Under the pieces are notes generated by a model. It was not told the DNA's origin and searched no databases. It was given only the letters and a program-made list of their open reading frames with translations. 64,000 nt of DNA, taken from NCBI RefSeq assembly GCF_038069655.2, contig NZ_CP150951.2:248001-312000 (forward strand), given 5' to 3'. A program made the translations under genes and the position numbers. Shown one piece after another: positions 1 through 9,615 of the stretch (the first letter of the stretch is position 1; the number at the start of each line of letters is the position of its first letter). The DNA comes from Yoonia sp. BS5-3. GTDB taxonomy: Bacteria > Pseudomonadota > Alphaproteobacteria > Rhodobacterales > Rhodobacteraceae.

Positions 1-156
1 ACCGGCCGCAAGTTTTGCCGCATCCGCAACACTGATGTGACGTGGGGATTTTTCGAAGAAAACAAAGCCGATATAGGCCGCGCCCGCCTGAACAGCCGCA
101 TCAATGGCCGCCGCATCGCGCAGCCCGCAAATCTTGACCCGCATGTCAGTGGCCAT
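1..156 (-). CDS. trpF: Phosphoribosylanthranilate isomerase, N-terminal part (cut by window edge)
   Basis: Tryptophan biosynthesis enzyme that isomerises N-(5'-phosphoribosyl)anthranilate in the cytoplasm. Only the first 52 residues are in the window. They contain the family's opening motif VKICGLRD (the first TIM-barrel strand with its active-site cysteine) followed by the second strand around YIGFVFF and SPRHIS. The start ATG at 156 overlaps the stop of the upstream LapA-like gene by one base, so the two are probably co-transcribed. An alternative start lies 4 codons in, just before RVKICG. The identification is firm although the gene is truncated by the window. Confidence 0.9.
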   Translation of the reverse strand, partial: MATDMRVKICGLRDAAAIDAAVQAGAAYIGFVFFEKSPRHISVADAAKLAAG

Positions 157-512
157 CAGCCTGTCTTTTCAAGCAATGCCAGCACGTCATCATCGTCTTT
201 AGCGCCGGCGGCAGCCCCTTTGAGCTGGTCAACTTCGCGTTTGAGCCGTTCGACCTCACGCGCTTTGACGCGCCTTTCGGCGCGCATCCGGCTTTCGCGC
301 AGCCATTCCCACAAGAAGCCAATTAACAAACCCGCCCCGACGCCGATGAATAGCACGACGTAAAGCGGCAGATCGATATCTGGTGAAATCCCAAACAAAT
401 CACCAAGCGCGACAGGCATCGCGCGCAGTGTGACATAGCTGCTATTTGCCAGCCCAACGAGCACAAGCAAAACAAGGATGATGCCCCAAAAGGCGTAACG
501 GATCGTTTTCAT
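156..512 (-). CDS. LapA-domain small inner-membrane protein
   Basis: 118-residue protein with two predicted membrane segments (about residues 5-25 and 48-72) followed by a charged, coiled-coil-like tail (ERRVKAREVERLKREVDQL). This is the layout of the LapA/DUF1049 family, whose Escherichia coli relative helps lipopolysaccharide assembly together with LapB. It lies between ihfB and trpF on the same strand, an arrangement common in Rhodobacteraceae. The role in this organism is inferred from family only. An AGGAC ribosome-binding site precedes the ATG. Confidence 0.8.
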   Translation of the reverse strand: MKTIRYAFWGIILVLLVLVGLANSSYVTLRAMPVALGDLFGISPDIDLPLYVVLFIGVGAGLLIGFLWEWLRESRMRAERRVKAREVERLKREVDQLKGAAAGAKDDDDVLALLEKTG

Positions 513-554
513 GGGTCTGTCCTATCGCAAACGGCCAGGGAAATGAACCAGAAT

Positions 555-836
555 TCAGTTCCCGTTCAAGCGATCACGCAAGAGTTTCCCCGTCTTAAAG
601 AAAGGAACGTGTTTTTCTTCGACATCGACAGATTCGCCTGTACGGGGGTTCCGGCCGACGCGTTGATCCCGCTTTTTGACCGAGAACGCGCCAAAACCAC
701 GCAGTTCGACCCGGTCACCATTCGACATCGCAGTCGTGATTTCTTCAAAAATGGTATTTACGATTTTCTCGACATCGCGTTGATAAAGATGCGGGTTTTC
801 ATCGGCGATTTTCTGAATCAATTCGGAACGGATCAT
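555..836 (-). CDS. ihfB: Integration host factor subunit beta
   Basis: 93-residue DNA-bending protein of the HU/IHF family that pairs with IhfA and acts in transcription, replication and recombination. The start [17 protein letters not shown] and the DNA-binding arm region [10 protein letters not shown] with VPFFKTGK match IhfB closely, and the length is standard. The ATG at 836 was chosen because the 10 upstream in-frame codons carry no family similarity. It follows rpsA on the same strand, as is usual in proteobacteria, but behind a terminator, so it probably has its own promoter. Confidence 0.93.
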   Translation of the reverse strand: MIRSELIQKIADENPHLYQRDVEKIVNTIFEEITTAMSNGDRVELRGFGAFSVKKRDQRVGRNPRTGESVDVEEKHVPFFKTGKLLRDRLNGN

Positions 837-1189
837 AATTTTGGCCTCCCGCCAGTAATCTAACACTTAACACGCAGTTCTTCTTGCCTTTCAGCGACTA
901 TAGGCAGTTTGGTGCCATGGTGAAATAGCAGGAATCCCCACTTTCGCGTCAAAATCAGGGCAGATTTCGAATAATTCGCTGTGTTTTGATGGGATTACCG
1001 CAATCAAGGGGCATCGGCCAAACCATGCTCGCCTGTTTTGACAGCTTGCGATTCGGGTCACAGTTTCGAAGGGTTCGCCGTGGACATACCCTGCCTTTTT
1101 CGACGTTGCGTTCAGCAAATGGACATAGAAAAGGCCCCACCGCATGAATGCGATGGGGCCCAATGTTGCTTCGAACTCAGTTCGGGTCT
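837..1189. other. Intergenic stretch between rpsA and ihfB
   Basis: 353 bases without a credible gene. It holds the rpsA terminator at 1129-1161 and, closer to 836, the presumed ihfB promoter. A 90-codon minus-strand reading frame at 891-1163 runs through the terminator and has no recognisable features, so it was not called. Confidence 0.6.
1129..1161 (-). terminator. Rho-independent terminator after rpsA
   Basis: On the minus strand a GC-rich stem (GGCCCCAT-CGCAT paired with ATGCG-GTGGGGCC, small loop) is followed directly by TTTT. It sits about 30 bases past the rpsA stop codon. Confidence 0.85.
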
Positions 1190-2863
1190 TTAGTCGTCGC
1201 CCTTCAGAGCTGCACCAAGGATATCGCCCAAGGATGCGCCGCTGTCAGAGGAACCGAATTGCTCAACCGCTTCTTTTTCTTCTGCGATCTCACGCGCCTT
1301 GATCGACAGACCCAGCTTGCGGGTCTTGCTGTCGATATTGGTCACGCGCACGTCGACCTTGTCGCCAACGCCGAAACGCTCTGGACGCTGCTCGGCACGG
1401 TCACGGGACAGGTCAGAGCGACGGATGAAGGATTTTGCGCCTTCATAATCCACCTCGATGCCACCATCTTCGATCTTGGTGACTTCAACGGTGATAACCG
1501 AACCACGCTTGACGCCGCCAACAGCCTCGGCGAACGGATCACCGTCCAGGGCTTTGATCGACAGGCTGATACGCTCTTTTTCCACGTCAACTTCAGCAAC
1601 CTTGGCCTTGACCACGTCACCTTTGCGGAAATCACCGATGACGTCTTCGCCGCGGCCTTCCCATGTCAGGTCAGACAGGTGCACCATGCCGTCGATATCA
1701 CCTTCAAGGCCAACAAACAGACCGAATTCGGTGATGTTTTTGACTTCGCCTTCAACTTCAGTGCCTTCAGGGAACTGCTCGGCGAAGACTTCCCATGGGT
1801 TGCGCTGTGTCTGCTTCAGGCCAAGGGAAACGCGGCGCTTGGTGCTGTCGATTTCCAGAACCATGACTTCGACTTCCTGAGAGGTCGACACGATCTTGCC
1901 GGGGTGGACGTTTTTCTTGGTCCAAGACATCTCGGAGACGTGTACCAGACCTTCAACACCCGCTTCCAGCTCAACAAATGCACCATAGTCGGTGATGTTG
2001 GTTACGCGGCCCTGATGAACCGAACCAAGGCTGAACTTGGCTTCAACAGCATCCCAAGGATCGTCCTGCAGCTGCTTCATGCCCAGGCTGATACGGTGAG
2101 TTTCTTTGTTGATCTTGATGACCTGCACCTTGATCGTTTCACCAATTGTCAGGATCTCGGATGGGTGGTTGACCCGGCGCCATGCCATGTCAGTCACGTG
2201 CAACAGACCGTCAACACCGCCAAGGTCAACGAACGCACCGTATTCGGTGATGTTCTTGACGACGCCGTCAACTTCCTGGCCTTCGGTCAGGTTGCCAATG
2301 ACTTCGGCGCGCTGTTCGGCACGGGATTCTTCAAGGATCGCACGGCGGGAGACAACGATGTTGCCGCGGCGGCGGTCCATTTTCAGGATCTGGAATGGCT
2401 GCTTGAGACCCATCAATGGGCCCGCGTCACGCACTGGGCGGACATCAACCTGAGAGCCTGGCAAGAACGCCACAGCGCCACCAAGATCGACGGTAAAACC
2501 ACCTTTGACGCGGCCAAAGATCGCGCCATCGACGCGTTCTTCGTCGGCATAGGCTTTTTCCAGACGGTCCCAGGCCTCTTCGCGGCGGGCCATTTCGCGG
2601 GAAATGACGGCTTCGCCTTTGGCGTTCTCAACCTGGCGCAGAAACACTTCAACAGTGTCGCCAACGGCCAGTTCGGGGTCTTCGCCTGGGTTTGCAAATT
2701 CTTTCAGCTCAACGCGGCCTTCCATTTTGTAGCCTACGTCGATGATGGCTTGGCCCGCTTCAATTGCGATGACTTTGCCTTTGACAACAGACCCTTCGCT
2801 GGGCGTGTCCATTTCGAAGCTTTCATTCAGGAGCGCTTCAAACTCTTCCATTGTGTTAGCCAT
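1190..2863 (-). CDS. rpsA: 30S ribosomal protein S1
   Basis: 557-residue RNA-binding ribosomal protein needed for translation initiation on structured mRNAs. Repeated S1 (OB-fold) domains are visible, each with the signature pattern VKNITEYGAFVDLGG...GLLHVTDM and its variants. The C-terminus SGASLGDILGAALKGDD is typical of alphaproteobacterial S1. The start MANTMEEFEALLNESF at 2863 fits the family. The 40 upstream in-frame codons look like leader. The usual neighbour cmk is displaced by about 3.9 kb. Confidence 0.96.
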   Translation of the reverse strand: MANTMEEFEALLNESFEMDTPSEGSVVKGKVIAIEAGQAIIDVGYKMEGRVELKEFANPGEDPELAVGDTVEVFLRQVENAKGEAVISREMARREEAWDRLEKAYADEERVDGAIFGRVKGGFTVDLGGAVAFLPGSQVDVRPVRDAGPLMGLKQPFQILKMDRRRGNIVVSRRAILEESRAEQRAEVIGNLTEGQEVDGVVKNITEYGAFVDLGGVDGLLHVTDMAWRRVNHPSEILTIGETIKVQVIKINKETHRISLGMKQLQDDPWDAVEAKFSLGSVHQGRVTNITDYGAFVELEAGVEGLVHVSEMSWTKKNVHPGKIVSTSQEVEVMVLEIDSTKRRVSLGLKQTQRNPWEVFAEQFPEGTEVEGEVKNITEFGLFVGLEGDIDGMVHLSDLTWEGRGEDVIGDFRKGDVVKAKVAEVDVEKERISLSIKALDGDPFAEAVGGVKRGSVITVEVTKIEDGGIEVDYEGAKSFIRRSDLSRDRAEQRPERFGVGDKVDVRVTNIDSKTRKLGLSIKAREIAEEKEAVEQFGSSDSGASLGDILGAALKGDD

Positions 2864-3102
2864 TTGGCGTCGTTTTCCTAACGTTTGGTTTATACGGGCC
2901 GAGCGGTTGTCTCCGCCGGTCTTTGGATAAATGCCCATCAAAGATGAGCGGGGTTTCATTGGTCTGGCGTCACCCACGGACATAAAATAACAGGGCCGGT
3001 ATAGTACCGACCCCGCTCAAGTCTCACGCCCGCGCCTGTCTCGACGCTTCGACAAGGCCGCGTATAAGGCCCCGCGCCCCTTAAGACAAGGGGTTTTGAC
3101 GC

Positions 3103-4911
3103 CTATGCCACGGCCTTCATGGGATGTCCTTGTCCGCCGCTTTGTTCGACCTCAAAGACGGCGACCATTTCCATCATGGAGCGCGATCCGTTGCTCAGCT
3201 CATGCGCCAATTCGGAAGTTTCATTGACCACGGCGGCATTTTCCTGCGTGCTGCGATCAAGATCGGTGATAGCCGAACGGATTTCATCAATAGCGGTCGC
3301 TTGGTCGCTGGCCTTGGCCGAAATGTCTGCAATCTGGTTGCCGAGTTGATCAATCGATTCGACGATCTCGCCAATGGATTGACCCGCTTGCTGTGCCTGC
3401 TCCACGCCAAGCGAGATTTCCTCTGAACTTGTCGCGACCAAGGTCTTGATGCTGGACGCGGACTCCGACGTGCGCTGCGCCAGCGCCCTGACCTCTGAGG
3501 CAACGACAGCAAAACCGCGCCCGTGCTCACCCGCCCGGGCAGCTTCGACACCTGCGTTCAAAGCCAACAAATTGGTTTGAAACGCAACATCATCGATCAG
3601 TGTTACGATATCCGAGATACTCATTGAACTGTCGCGAATACCGTTCATCTTTTCGACTAAGCCAGTCACAACTTCCTGACCCTTACGTGCGTGCATATTT
3701 GCGGTATCTGAGATTGATTTGGCATCATGCGCGATCTGCGCCGTGCTCGATAGCGCGTCCGACACCACGGAAATAGAGGCAGTGGTTTCCTCAAGCGTCG
3801 CAGCATTATTTTGTGACCGGCGGGACGATTGATCTGACGAAGCGCTGAGCCGGCCTGCCGCTTGCTGTACTTCTCTGGCCCGTCCTTGGATCGCTTGGAT
3901 GGTCGCATTCAGCTCACTTGCTGTGCGGGCGACATCGTCGCGCAATTTGCCAAACGCACCTTCACCATCACCGCCCATACGAACGGTGAGGTCACGGTTG
4001 GACAGCCCTTCAAGCGCGCGTATGGTTTCCTTCAAACCGGTATCGACCGCCACCATCAGACCGTTGACAAGATTACGCAGATTATTCCGCTCATCCGCTG
4101 CATCACCCTCAATCTGAACACGCCCTGAGAAATCACCGTGCTTTGCCTTTTCCATGACGACTGACAGATCCTCAAGCAACCGCGCCCGTTCTTTCGTGAT
4201 ACCCAAGAACACCTCAACAGTGTCGACCATTTGACGCACCTCGGTCGTGTTAGAACGCGGCAAATGAACGTCCGTGCGCCCCTGCGCTACAGCAGTCAAT
4301 GCGCTGACCATCCCCGAGAGCGGGCGCCCGATAATCATGTAGATGCTGATCATCAAGGCCAATGCAACCGCACCGGCCGTCGCCAAAAACGCATTACGCA
4401 GAAAACCGGTCAAAGCCGCCGCTGATCTGAGATATTCTGACTTATCCCAAACGACCACAAGTTCGCCAACCAGCGTGGCGTTCTCACCCGCCCCCAAGAT
4501 AATTGGCGCACGCACTGACATGAAGCTGCCTTGAATCTCGGTGGTCGGCTCTAGTGAAAAATCCGGTGCAGACATCGCAGGGATATCGCTGGCAACCTGA
4601 TCCTCGGCCACCAAATTGGCGACCTCAACACCTTCGACATGCGTAACGCGCAAGGCTGCCGCATCCAGTGAAGGATCTTGCAAAAGCGCGTTCAACTGGG
4701 GCTCAATCATCGCCGCACGTTTTAGACGCGTTCCCGTGTTAATTTGGTTGGAAATGAAGCCGGTGATTTCGATCGACTTTTTGGCGAAATCATTCTCCAA
4801 ATTCAATTGGATTCTGTTATTGGCCGTCGACAACAGAACTGCCATACAGGCGCCAAGTACCAGCGTGGTGACCAAAACCGAACGCGTAATAACCGACTTC
4901 ATAAACTTCAT
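3103..4911 (-). CDS. Methyl-accepting chemotaxis protein
   Basis: 602-residue transmembrane chemoreceptor. The order is an N-terminal membrane segment (about 7-30), a periplasmic sensory region of about 130 residues, a second membrane segment (about 165-190), a HAMP linker and a long cytoplasmic signalling domain. The conserved hairpin tip is [21 protein letters not shown], here cut into [10 protein letters not shown] and [17 protein letters not shown] ribosome-binding site precedes the chosen ATG at 4911. It lies 19 bases after a secreted Cache-domain gene and is probably co-transcribed with it. The ligand is unknown. Confidence 0.92.
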   Translation of the reverse strand: MKFMKSVITRSVLVTTLVLGACMAVLLSTANNRIQLNLENDFAKKSIEITGFISNQINTGTRLKRAAMIEPQLNALLQDPSLDAAALRVTHVEGVEVANLVAEDQVASDIPAMSAPDFSLEPTTEIQGSFMSVRAPIILGAGENATLVGELVVVWDKSEYLRSAAALTGFLRNAFLATAGAVALALMISIYMIIGRPLSGMVSALTAVAQGRTDVHLPRSNTTEVRQMVDTVEVFLGITKERARLLEDLSVVMEKAKHGDFSGRVQIEGDAADERNNLRNLVNGLMVAVDTGLKETIRALEGLSNRDLTVRMGGDGEGAFGKLRDDVARTASELNATIQAIQGRAREVQQAAGRLSASSDQSSRRSQNNAATLEETTASISVVSDALSSTAQIAHDAKSISDTANMHARKGQEVVTGLVEKMNGIRDSSMSISDIVTLIDDVAFQTNLLALNAGVEAARAGEHGRGFAVVASEVRALAQRTSESASSIKTLVATSSEEISLGVEQAQQAGQSIGEIVESIDQLGNQIADISAKASDQATAIDEIRSAITDLDRSTQENAAVVNETSELAHELSNGSRSMMEMVAVFEVEQSGGQGHPMKAVA

Positions 4912-4930
4912 TTTACGGCCCTCAAAAATA

Positions 4931-5371
4931 TTAACGGCACACCATGATGAGTGCTGTTCCTTCGATTGCCCACTCGCTGTAACACGCGTAGGTGTACTCA
5001 ACTTCTGTGTCGTAGTGGTACCATTCCAACATCGCGTCATCGCGCATATCCGCTGCCGCAACGATCCGAGGCCACATTGGCTCGCCCGTCAAATCCTCAA
5101 CCTCAGTATAGGCTGCAGCAAGCAATTCAGGCTCTCGGTTATCGCCGACGATAATACCGTCCTCAAACAGGTGAATCCCCAAGGTTGATGTCGAAAACGG
5201 TTGGGAAGGGTCGTGCATTGCGTCAATCCCAGCGTCTACGCCGCCGGTTTGCACGATCGCGGACAATTGACCCGCGATATCTTGTGATTGTTCCTTTGTA
5301 CCAAAATCGCTTGCCACGGCCACCGAGCCGCAAGACAACAACAGACTTACGAAAGTTATCAGTCGCTTCAT
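4931..5371 (-). CDS. Secreted Cache-type sensory domain protein
   Basis: 146-residue protein with a clear signal peptide ([20 protein letters not shown]) and a body resembling single Cache (dCache/sCache) ligand-binding domains: an [12 protein letters not shown]-like helix end followed by strands around [15 protein letters not shown] and a region near [11 protein letters not shown]. It has no membrane or signalling domain of its own. Three consecutive ATG codons follow an AGGAGG site. The third (5371) has the best spacing, 7 bases. It sits directly upstream of the chemoreceptor and may be a periplasmic ligand-binding partner; this is inference from context. Confidence 0.7.
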   Translation of the reverse strand: MKRLITFVSLLLSCGSVAVASDFGTKEQSQDIAGQLSAIVQTGGVDAGIDAMHDPSQPFSTSTLGIHLFEDGIIVGDNREPELLAAAYTEVEDLTGEPMWPRIVAAADMRDDAMLEWYHYDTEVEYTYACYSEWAIEGTALIMVCR

Positions 5372-5518
5372 CATCATACCTCCTACAAAGCTTGATGATG
5401 GCTACGCACCAAAATTTAATATTCGGTCTACGACGTCCAAACTCGTTCGAATTTGCGATACTTTGGCTTAGGATTGCAGCAATCCCTGCTTGGCATAAGA
5501 GGCAAGCGCGATCATGCG

Positions 5519-6145
5519 CTAAATAGCGTCCAGCGCCTTCTGTACTGCTGCGAAATAGGCACCAACCTGCGCGCCATCCACAAGCGCGTGGTGGACTTCC
5601 AGCGTCATCGCCATGTCCCAGCGCCCGTCTTGTTCGACGAATTTGCCCCATGACACGCGCGGGATGCAGTCATCCGGGCCCGGCAAGGCATTATTCATCG
5701 ACGTGTAATCAAGCCATGGCATACAGGACAGATAGGCCAAATCATCCCGTTCACCGCTATTGGCGTTCAACGGCCCACCGCGTGCGGCCTGCGCAATCAA
5801 CGACTGGGCCTGAGCATCAAATGCTGCGAAACCCGCCAAATAAGGCACATACGCATAATTGAAAGACCCCGCATCTGTCGGCACCGACATCGAAAGCGTG
5901 ACCATGTCATAACGTAAGACCTGATCGCCGCGAAAACGCATCAACAGCTCGGGCACCGCATGCAGGCCGGTGCCAATCGCATAAAGGCAGGCGCGATAGG
6001 CCGAAACGCCCTCGGCTTTGCGGGCCCTCAGATGCGTTACATCCAGCCGCGATGTCACCGCATAATGCGGCTTTTCATAACTGCGAAAGAACCGGAACTG
6101 CGCGGCGCGCGGCCACGTAGATTGATCAACAATGTGATGGGCCAT
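5519..6145 (-). CDS. Chloramphenicol acetyltransferase-like protein
   Basis: 208 residues, close to the usual 210-220 of the classical trimeric CAT family. The catalytic signature is present near the C-terminus as EVHHALVDGAQVG (HHxxxDG, catalytic histidine). The N-terminal FFRSYEKPHYAVTSRLDVT and the central PTDAGSFNYAYVPY region also fit. Chromosomal CAT homologues in environmental bacteria often have unknown natural substrates, so resistance should not be assumed. It is part of the block that separates rpsA from cmk. Confidence 0.8.
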   Translation of the reverse strand: MAHHIVDQSTWPRAAQFRFFRSYEKPHYAVTSRLDVTHLRARKAEGVSAYRACLYAIGTGLHAVPELLMRFRGDQVLRYDMVTLSMSVPTDAGSFNYAYVPYLAGFAAFDAQAQSLIAQAARGGPLNANSGERDDLAYLSCMPWLDYTSMNNALPGPDDCIPRVSWGKFVEQDGRWDMAMTLEVHHALVDGAQVGAYFAAVQKALDAI

Positions 6146-6157
6146 GGACGTATCATG

Positions 6158-6676
6158 TCAGATATCCTGACCGCGCTCCAGCAATTCTTCGATCAACTCG
6201 CGTTGCAGATTGCCACTGTCACCAGCGCCAAATTGGCCCGCGCCGCTGGTGTAAAGCGTGCCATAGGTCTTGGCCACATTCACTGTCTGCGCCAGGCCAG
6301 AGATCAGCTGGTCGCGCTCCAGCTCTTTGAAAGGATGAATGAATATTCCCCAAAGGCGGCCCTGGGCCACAGCATAGCGCGCATCCAGGGCACTATCGAA
6401 ATTGGCCTGCATGACGCGCAGCATTTCCTCGGGTGTCATCCCCTCGGCCGAGCGGATCGGCACCATTGCCCGCATCCGGTTGGCCCTGACATCCGTCACA
6501 ATCAACACAGGGATATCATCAATGGAAAACTCAAAACCTGCGCCTGCGATCCGGGCATCGGGGTCAAGCGCCTGCACGATCTCTGCCATGCGTGGCAGGG
6601 TCATATGCGGCTCTGCCTCTTGGGCAGGCAAGCTGATAGGAAATAAGATGGCGATCAGGGCGAGGATACGGATCAT
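6158..6676 (-). CDS. Secreted YbjN-like domain protein
   Basis: 172 residues with a signal peptide (MIRILALIAILFPISLPAQ). The mature part resembles the YbjN/type III chaperone-like fold: a helix MAEIVQAL, then strands GAGFEFSIDDIPVLIVTDV, followed by FDSALDARYAVAQGRLWGIF. The start at 6676 has an AGGAG site 8 bases upstream; the 11 codons before it are not expected to be translated. The function is unknown. It precedes the CAT-like gene by 12 bases on the same strand. Confidence 0.65.
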   Translation of the reverse strand: MIRILALIAILFPISLPAQEAEPHMTLPRMAEIVQALDPDARIAGAGFEFSIDDIPVLIVTDVRANRMRAMVPIRSAEGMTPEEMLRVMQANFDSALDARYAVAQGRLWGIFIHPFKELERDQLISGLAQTVNVAKTYGTLYTSGAGQFGAGDSGNLQRELIEELLERGQDI

Positions 6677-6735
6677 GGGGCAAACTCCTTTGCACCCACG
6701 CTGCCCCAAAACAGTGCAGTTTGCCTATGCAAGCT

Positions 6736-7350
6736 TTAGTGAGTTTCTGAAACGCGGCTGATGACAGCGACCGCACGGGCCACCGCATCGTCGATCGCCA
6801 TATCGGTTGTGTCGATCAAAACAGCATCTGGTGCAGGGATCAGGGGGGCCGTGTCACGGCTGCGGTCCCGTTCGTCACGTTTGCGCACATCGGCCAGAAC
6901 GCTGTCATAGGTCAGCGACATGCCTTTATCCGAAAGCTCTTTGAAACGCCGCATAGCCCGGCATTCGGGGCTGGCGGTGACGAACAATTTCACATCTGCC
7001 TGGGGACAAATCACTGTTCCGATATCGCGGCCATCCAGCACTGCCCCGCCGGGGCGCGTGGCAAAACTGCGTTGAAAATCCGTCAGGGCCGCCCGCACCT
7101 GCGGATCCACCGCGACCTCACTGGCTGCCTGCGCCACTTGCGGGGTGCGCAATTGATCCCCCTCAAGGTCTTTGGGATCAAGCTGCTGCGCTGCGATTAG
7201 CCGGTCAGCGCCTGCCAGAACCTTGGCCCCCACCGCACGGTAAAGCAGCCCGGTATCCAAATGCGCAAAACCAAAATGCATTGCCACAGCCTTGGAGATC
7301 GTGCCCTTACCCGCCGCTGCAGGCCCATCAATTGCGACAGTGAAAGTCAC
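6736..7350 (-). CDS. cmk: Cytidylate kinase
   Basis: 204-residue enzyme that phosphorylates CMP and dCMP. The P-loop [15 protein letters not shown] is near the N-terminus, with the [20 protein letters not shown] and [14 protein letters not shown] segments typical of Cmk. The GTG at 7350 was chosen as start because a GAGGAG site lies 6 bases upstream and the protein then begins directly at the first strand. It is divergent from the BchE-like gene. In most proteobacteria cmk is immediately followed by rpsA, but here four other genes intervene. Confidence 0.93.
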   Translation of the reverse strand: MTFTVAIDGPAAAGKGTISKAVAMHFGFAHLDTGLLYRAVGAKVLAGADRLIAAQQLDPKDLEGDQLRTPQVAQAASEVAVDPQVRAALTDFQRSFATRPGGAVLDGRDIGTVICPQADVKLFVTASPECRAMRRFKELSDKGMSLTYDSVLADVRKRDERDRSRDTAPLIPAPDAVLIDTTDMAIDDAVARAVAVISRVSETH

Positions 7351-7417
7351 CAAATGCTCCTCAAAAGATGCGCAAAGCGGGGCCAGATTGCAGACATCCG
7401 ACACCAAGGGGCCGCCC

Positions 7418-8923
7418 ATGCGCATCACATTGCTTCACCCACCGCATACATCCATCGGAAGCCGTATTCCACGCGAAAATCTACCGCCGTTCGGCCTGCT
7501 TTGTATTGGTGGGCCGTTGATTGACGCAGGGCACAGTGTGAACTTGATCAACGCTGATATCGGGCCGATGACATCGGCCCAAATCATCACAGCCATTATC
7601 GACAGCGCACCAGAGGCCGTTCTGATCGGGCATTCCGGGTCAACCTCGGCGCATCCGGTGGTGGTCAGGCTTGCGACAAGGATCAAGGCAGTATTGCCGG
7701 ATGTGGCGATCATCTATGGCGGGGTTTGGCCCAGCTACCACTGGGCCGAAGTGCTGAATGAATGCCCTGCAATTGATGTGATCGTGCGCGGTGAAGGCGA
7801 GATGACCGCGCCAAAATTAATGGCCGCGCTGGGACAGGACCTACGAAGGATCAATGGTATCGCTTATCGGCGCGGCGGCACACCCTATGCCACGGCGTCC
7901 GCCCCGATGGTCCAAGACCTGGATGCAAACCGGATCGGATGGGAGCTGGTCGATATAACCCAGCACGGGTATTGGGGCGGTAAGCGATCAGTAATCATGC
8001 AATTTTCCCGAGGCTGCCCGCATCTTTGCACCTATTGCGGGCAGCGGGGCTTTTGGACACGGTGGCGGCACCGGGATCCTGTGAAATTCGCAGCCGAGAT
8101 CGCTTGGCTGCATCGCACATATGGGGTTGAGCTGGTCAATCTGGCGGATGAGAACCCGACCACCTCGCCCAAAGCATGGCGCGCTTTTTTGGATGCCATG
8201 ATCGCAGAGAACGTCCCAGTTCAAATCATTGGCAGCACCCGCGCCGATGATATCGTGCGCGACAAAGATATCCTGCATCTTTATCGCAAAGCCGGGGTCA
8301 TCCGCTTTTTGATGGGGCTGGAAGGCACCGATGAAGCAACGCTTGAGGCTGTGAAAAAGGGCGGCAGCCGTGCCAAGGATCGACAAGCGATCCAACTGCT
8401 CCGGGCGCATGGGATCATTGGATTATGCACATTTGCAGTCGGGTTTGAGGAAGAAACAGATCGCGACTATTGGCGTATTCTCAAGCACTTACTAGTCTAT
8501 GACCCAGACCAGATCATGTCGGTTTACGCGACACCGCACCGCTGGACCCCCTTTTTCGACAAGGTGAAACATCGGCGCATTATCGACGCGGATCTGCGCA
8601 ATTGGGACTACAAGCATCAGGTCATAGAGGTCCCCGCCGTCCCCGCCTGGCGTGTGTTTCTTTGGGTCAAACTGATTGAGATTTGCCTGCAAGCCCGGCC
8701 CAAAGCGCTTTATCGCAGCTACCTGCATCCAGATCCTGATCTCCGGCACGCGATGCGTTGGTATACCGCAATGGGCCGCCGGGTCGTCCTGCGCGAGATA
8801 TACCATTGGCTGCGCCACAAACGGCGGCCTGGGATATCCGTCGGTGCATTCCTGGGGCAAGACCGGCTCGAGGAACATGCATTGGCACTGCCCCAAAAGA
8901 CCAAATCACGCGGCCGCGTCTAA
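7418..8923 (+). CDS. BchE-like cobalamin-binding radical SAM protein
   Basis: 501 residues. An N-terminal B12-binding-type domain ([10 protein letters not shown] start, [19 protein letters not shown]) is followed by a radical SAM core with the cluster motif [12 protein letters not shown] (CxxxCxxC) and the strand [12 protein letters not shown]. The architecture and several segments match BchE, the oxygen-independent Mg-protoporphyrin IX monomethyl ester cyclase. No other bacteriochlorophyll gene is in the window, so it may instead act on another substrate. An AAGGGG site supports the ATG at 7418. It overlaps the convergent DUF6500 gene by 4 bases. Confidence 0.75.
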   Translation: MRITLLHPPHTSIGSRIPRENLPPFGLLCIGGPLIDAGHSVNLINADIGPMTSAQIITAIIDSAPEAVLIGHSGSTSAHPVVVRLATRIKAVLPDVAIIYGGVWPSYHWAEVLNECPAIDVIVRGEGEMTAPKLMAALGQDLRRINGIAYRRGGTPYATASAPMVQDLDANRIGWELVDITQHGYWGGKRSVIMQFSRGCPHLCTYCGQRGFWTRWRHRDPVKFAAEIAWLHRTYGVELVNLADENPTTSPKAWRAFLDAMIAENVPVQIIGSTRADDIVRDKDILHLYRKAGVIRFLMGLEGTDEATLEAVKKGGSRAKDRQAIQLLRAHGIIGLCTFAVGFEEETDRDYWRILKHLLVYDPDQIMSVYATPHRWTPFFDKVKHRRIIDADLRNWDYKHQVIEVPAVPAWRVFLWVKLIEICLQARPKALYRSYLHPDPDLRHAMRWYTAMGRRVVLREIYHWLRHKRRPGISVGAFLGQDRLEEHALALPQKTKSRGRV

Positions 8924-9138
8924 ACGCCCTCTTTGATCATCTGGCGAATTTTCACAGCCTTTTCAAAATGATCCAATTCATGGGTTTTAATCCACCATTC
9001 GGCAGCTTCCATCAGCAAAGCGGGATCGTCATTCTTATTGGCAAAGAAAGCATAGAAGGACAGACCGACGCCCTCGCCTTTCTTGGCGATCTTATCATTG
9101 CAGATGGCAATGGCCTTGGTTCTAAGGGATTGGCGCAT
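8920..9138 (-). CDS. DUF6500-type small protein
   Basis: 72-residue soluble protein rich in charged residues, with a central GEGVGLSFYAFFANKNDDPALLMEAA segment seen here in two parts (GVGLSFYAFF and NKNDDPALLMEAAEWW). It resembles a small conserved Rhodobacteraceae family that I recall as DUF6500. No function is known. It lies 15 bases after ytoQ at the end of the pheT-GNAT-ytoQ run, so it is likely the last gene of that transcript. Confidence 0.65.
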   Translation of the reverse strand: MRQSLRTKAIAICNDKIAKKGEGVGLSFYAFFANKNDDPALLMEAAEWWIKTHELDHFEKAVKIRQMIKEGV

Positions 9139-9153
9139 TTGTGATAGTAGACC

Positions 9154-9603
9154 CTAGCTTGGCAGCGTTCCGTTCAGCACATAGGTCAGAATATCAACCA
9201 CTTGCTGCGGTTCAGTGACAACTGCAAGGGCGGCGGCGTCGACCTCTTTGAGCGCATGTTGATGATCATCGCCATGCATGACGATCAACGATTTGCCCAA
9301 AGCCGCCGCATAGCCCGCATCAAAGGCGGCATTCCACTGTTTGTACTTTTCGCCGAAACGAACAACGACAATATCGGCCATCTCGATCCCGTGGCGGGTG
9401 CGGATAGCGTTCAGCTTGGCGCCCTTATTATCGTGCCAGAACTTATTCGGCTCATCACCCATGATGGCCACACCGCAATCATCCGATGCAGCATGATCAG
9501 TGACGGGCCCGGTAAAATGCACGTCCAGACCTTGTGCGCCGGTCGTGATCTGTTCGCGCCAATCGGTATGGATTTCACCGGAAAGATAGATTGTCAGCGT
9601 CAT
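9154..9603 (-). CDS. YtoQ family protein
   Basis: 149 residues beginning MTLTIYLSGEIHTDWREQI and containing DHAASDDCGVAIMGDEPNKFWHD-type and FGEKYKQWNAAFDAGYAAALGK segments, characteristic of the YtoQ family (a conserved protein related in fold to nucleoside 2-deoxyribosyltransferase-like proteins). The biochemical role is not established. An AGGAG site lies upstream of the ATG. It sits 12 bases after the GNAT gene and is co-directional with pheT. Confidence 0.85.
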   Translation of the reverse strand: MTLTIYLSGEIHTDWREQITTGAQGLDVHFTGPVTDHAASDDCGVAIMGDEPNKFWHDNKGAKLNAIRTRHGIEMADIVVVRFGEKYKQWNAAFDAGYAAALGKSLIVMHGDDHQHALKEVDAAALAVVTEPQQVVDILTYVLNGTLPS

Positions 9604-9615
9604 CAGGCAGCTCCT

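Noticed and set aside
891-1163. 90-codon minus-strand frame between rpsA and ihfB
   Set aside because: It runs through the rpsA terminator, lacks a ribosome-binding site and resembles no protein family.
1148-2881. 577-codon plus-strand reading frame opposite rpsA
   Set aside because: It is a mirror of the ribosomal protein S1 gene with strongly biased composition, and has no family features.
3070-3100. CCCCTTAAGACAAGGGG hairpin followed by TTTT on the plus strand after the chemoreceptor gene
   Set aside because: The T-run is on the strand without a gene; for the chemoreceptor transcript there is no T-run, so it was not called a terminator.
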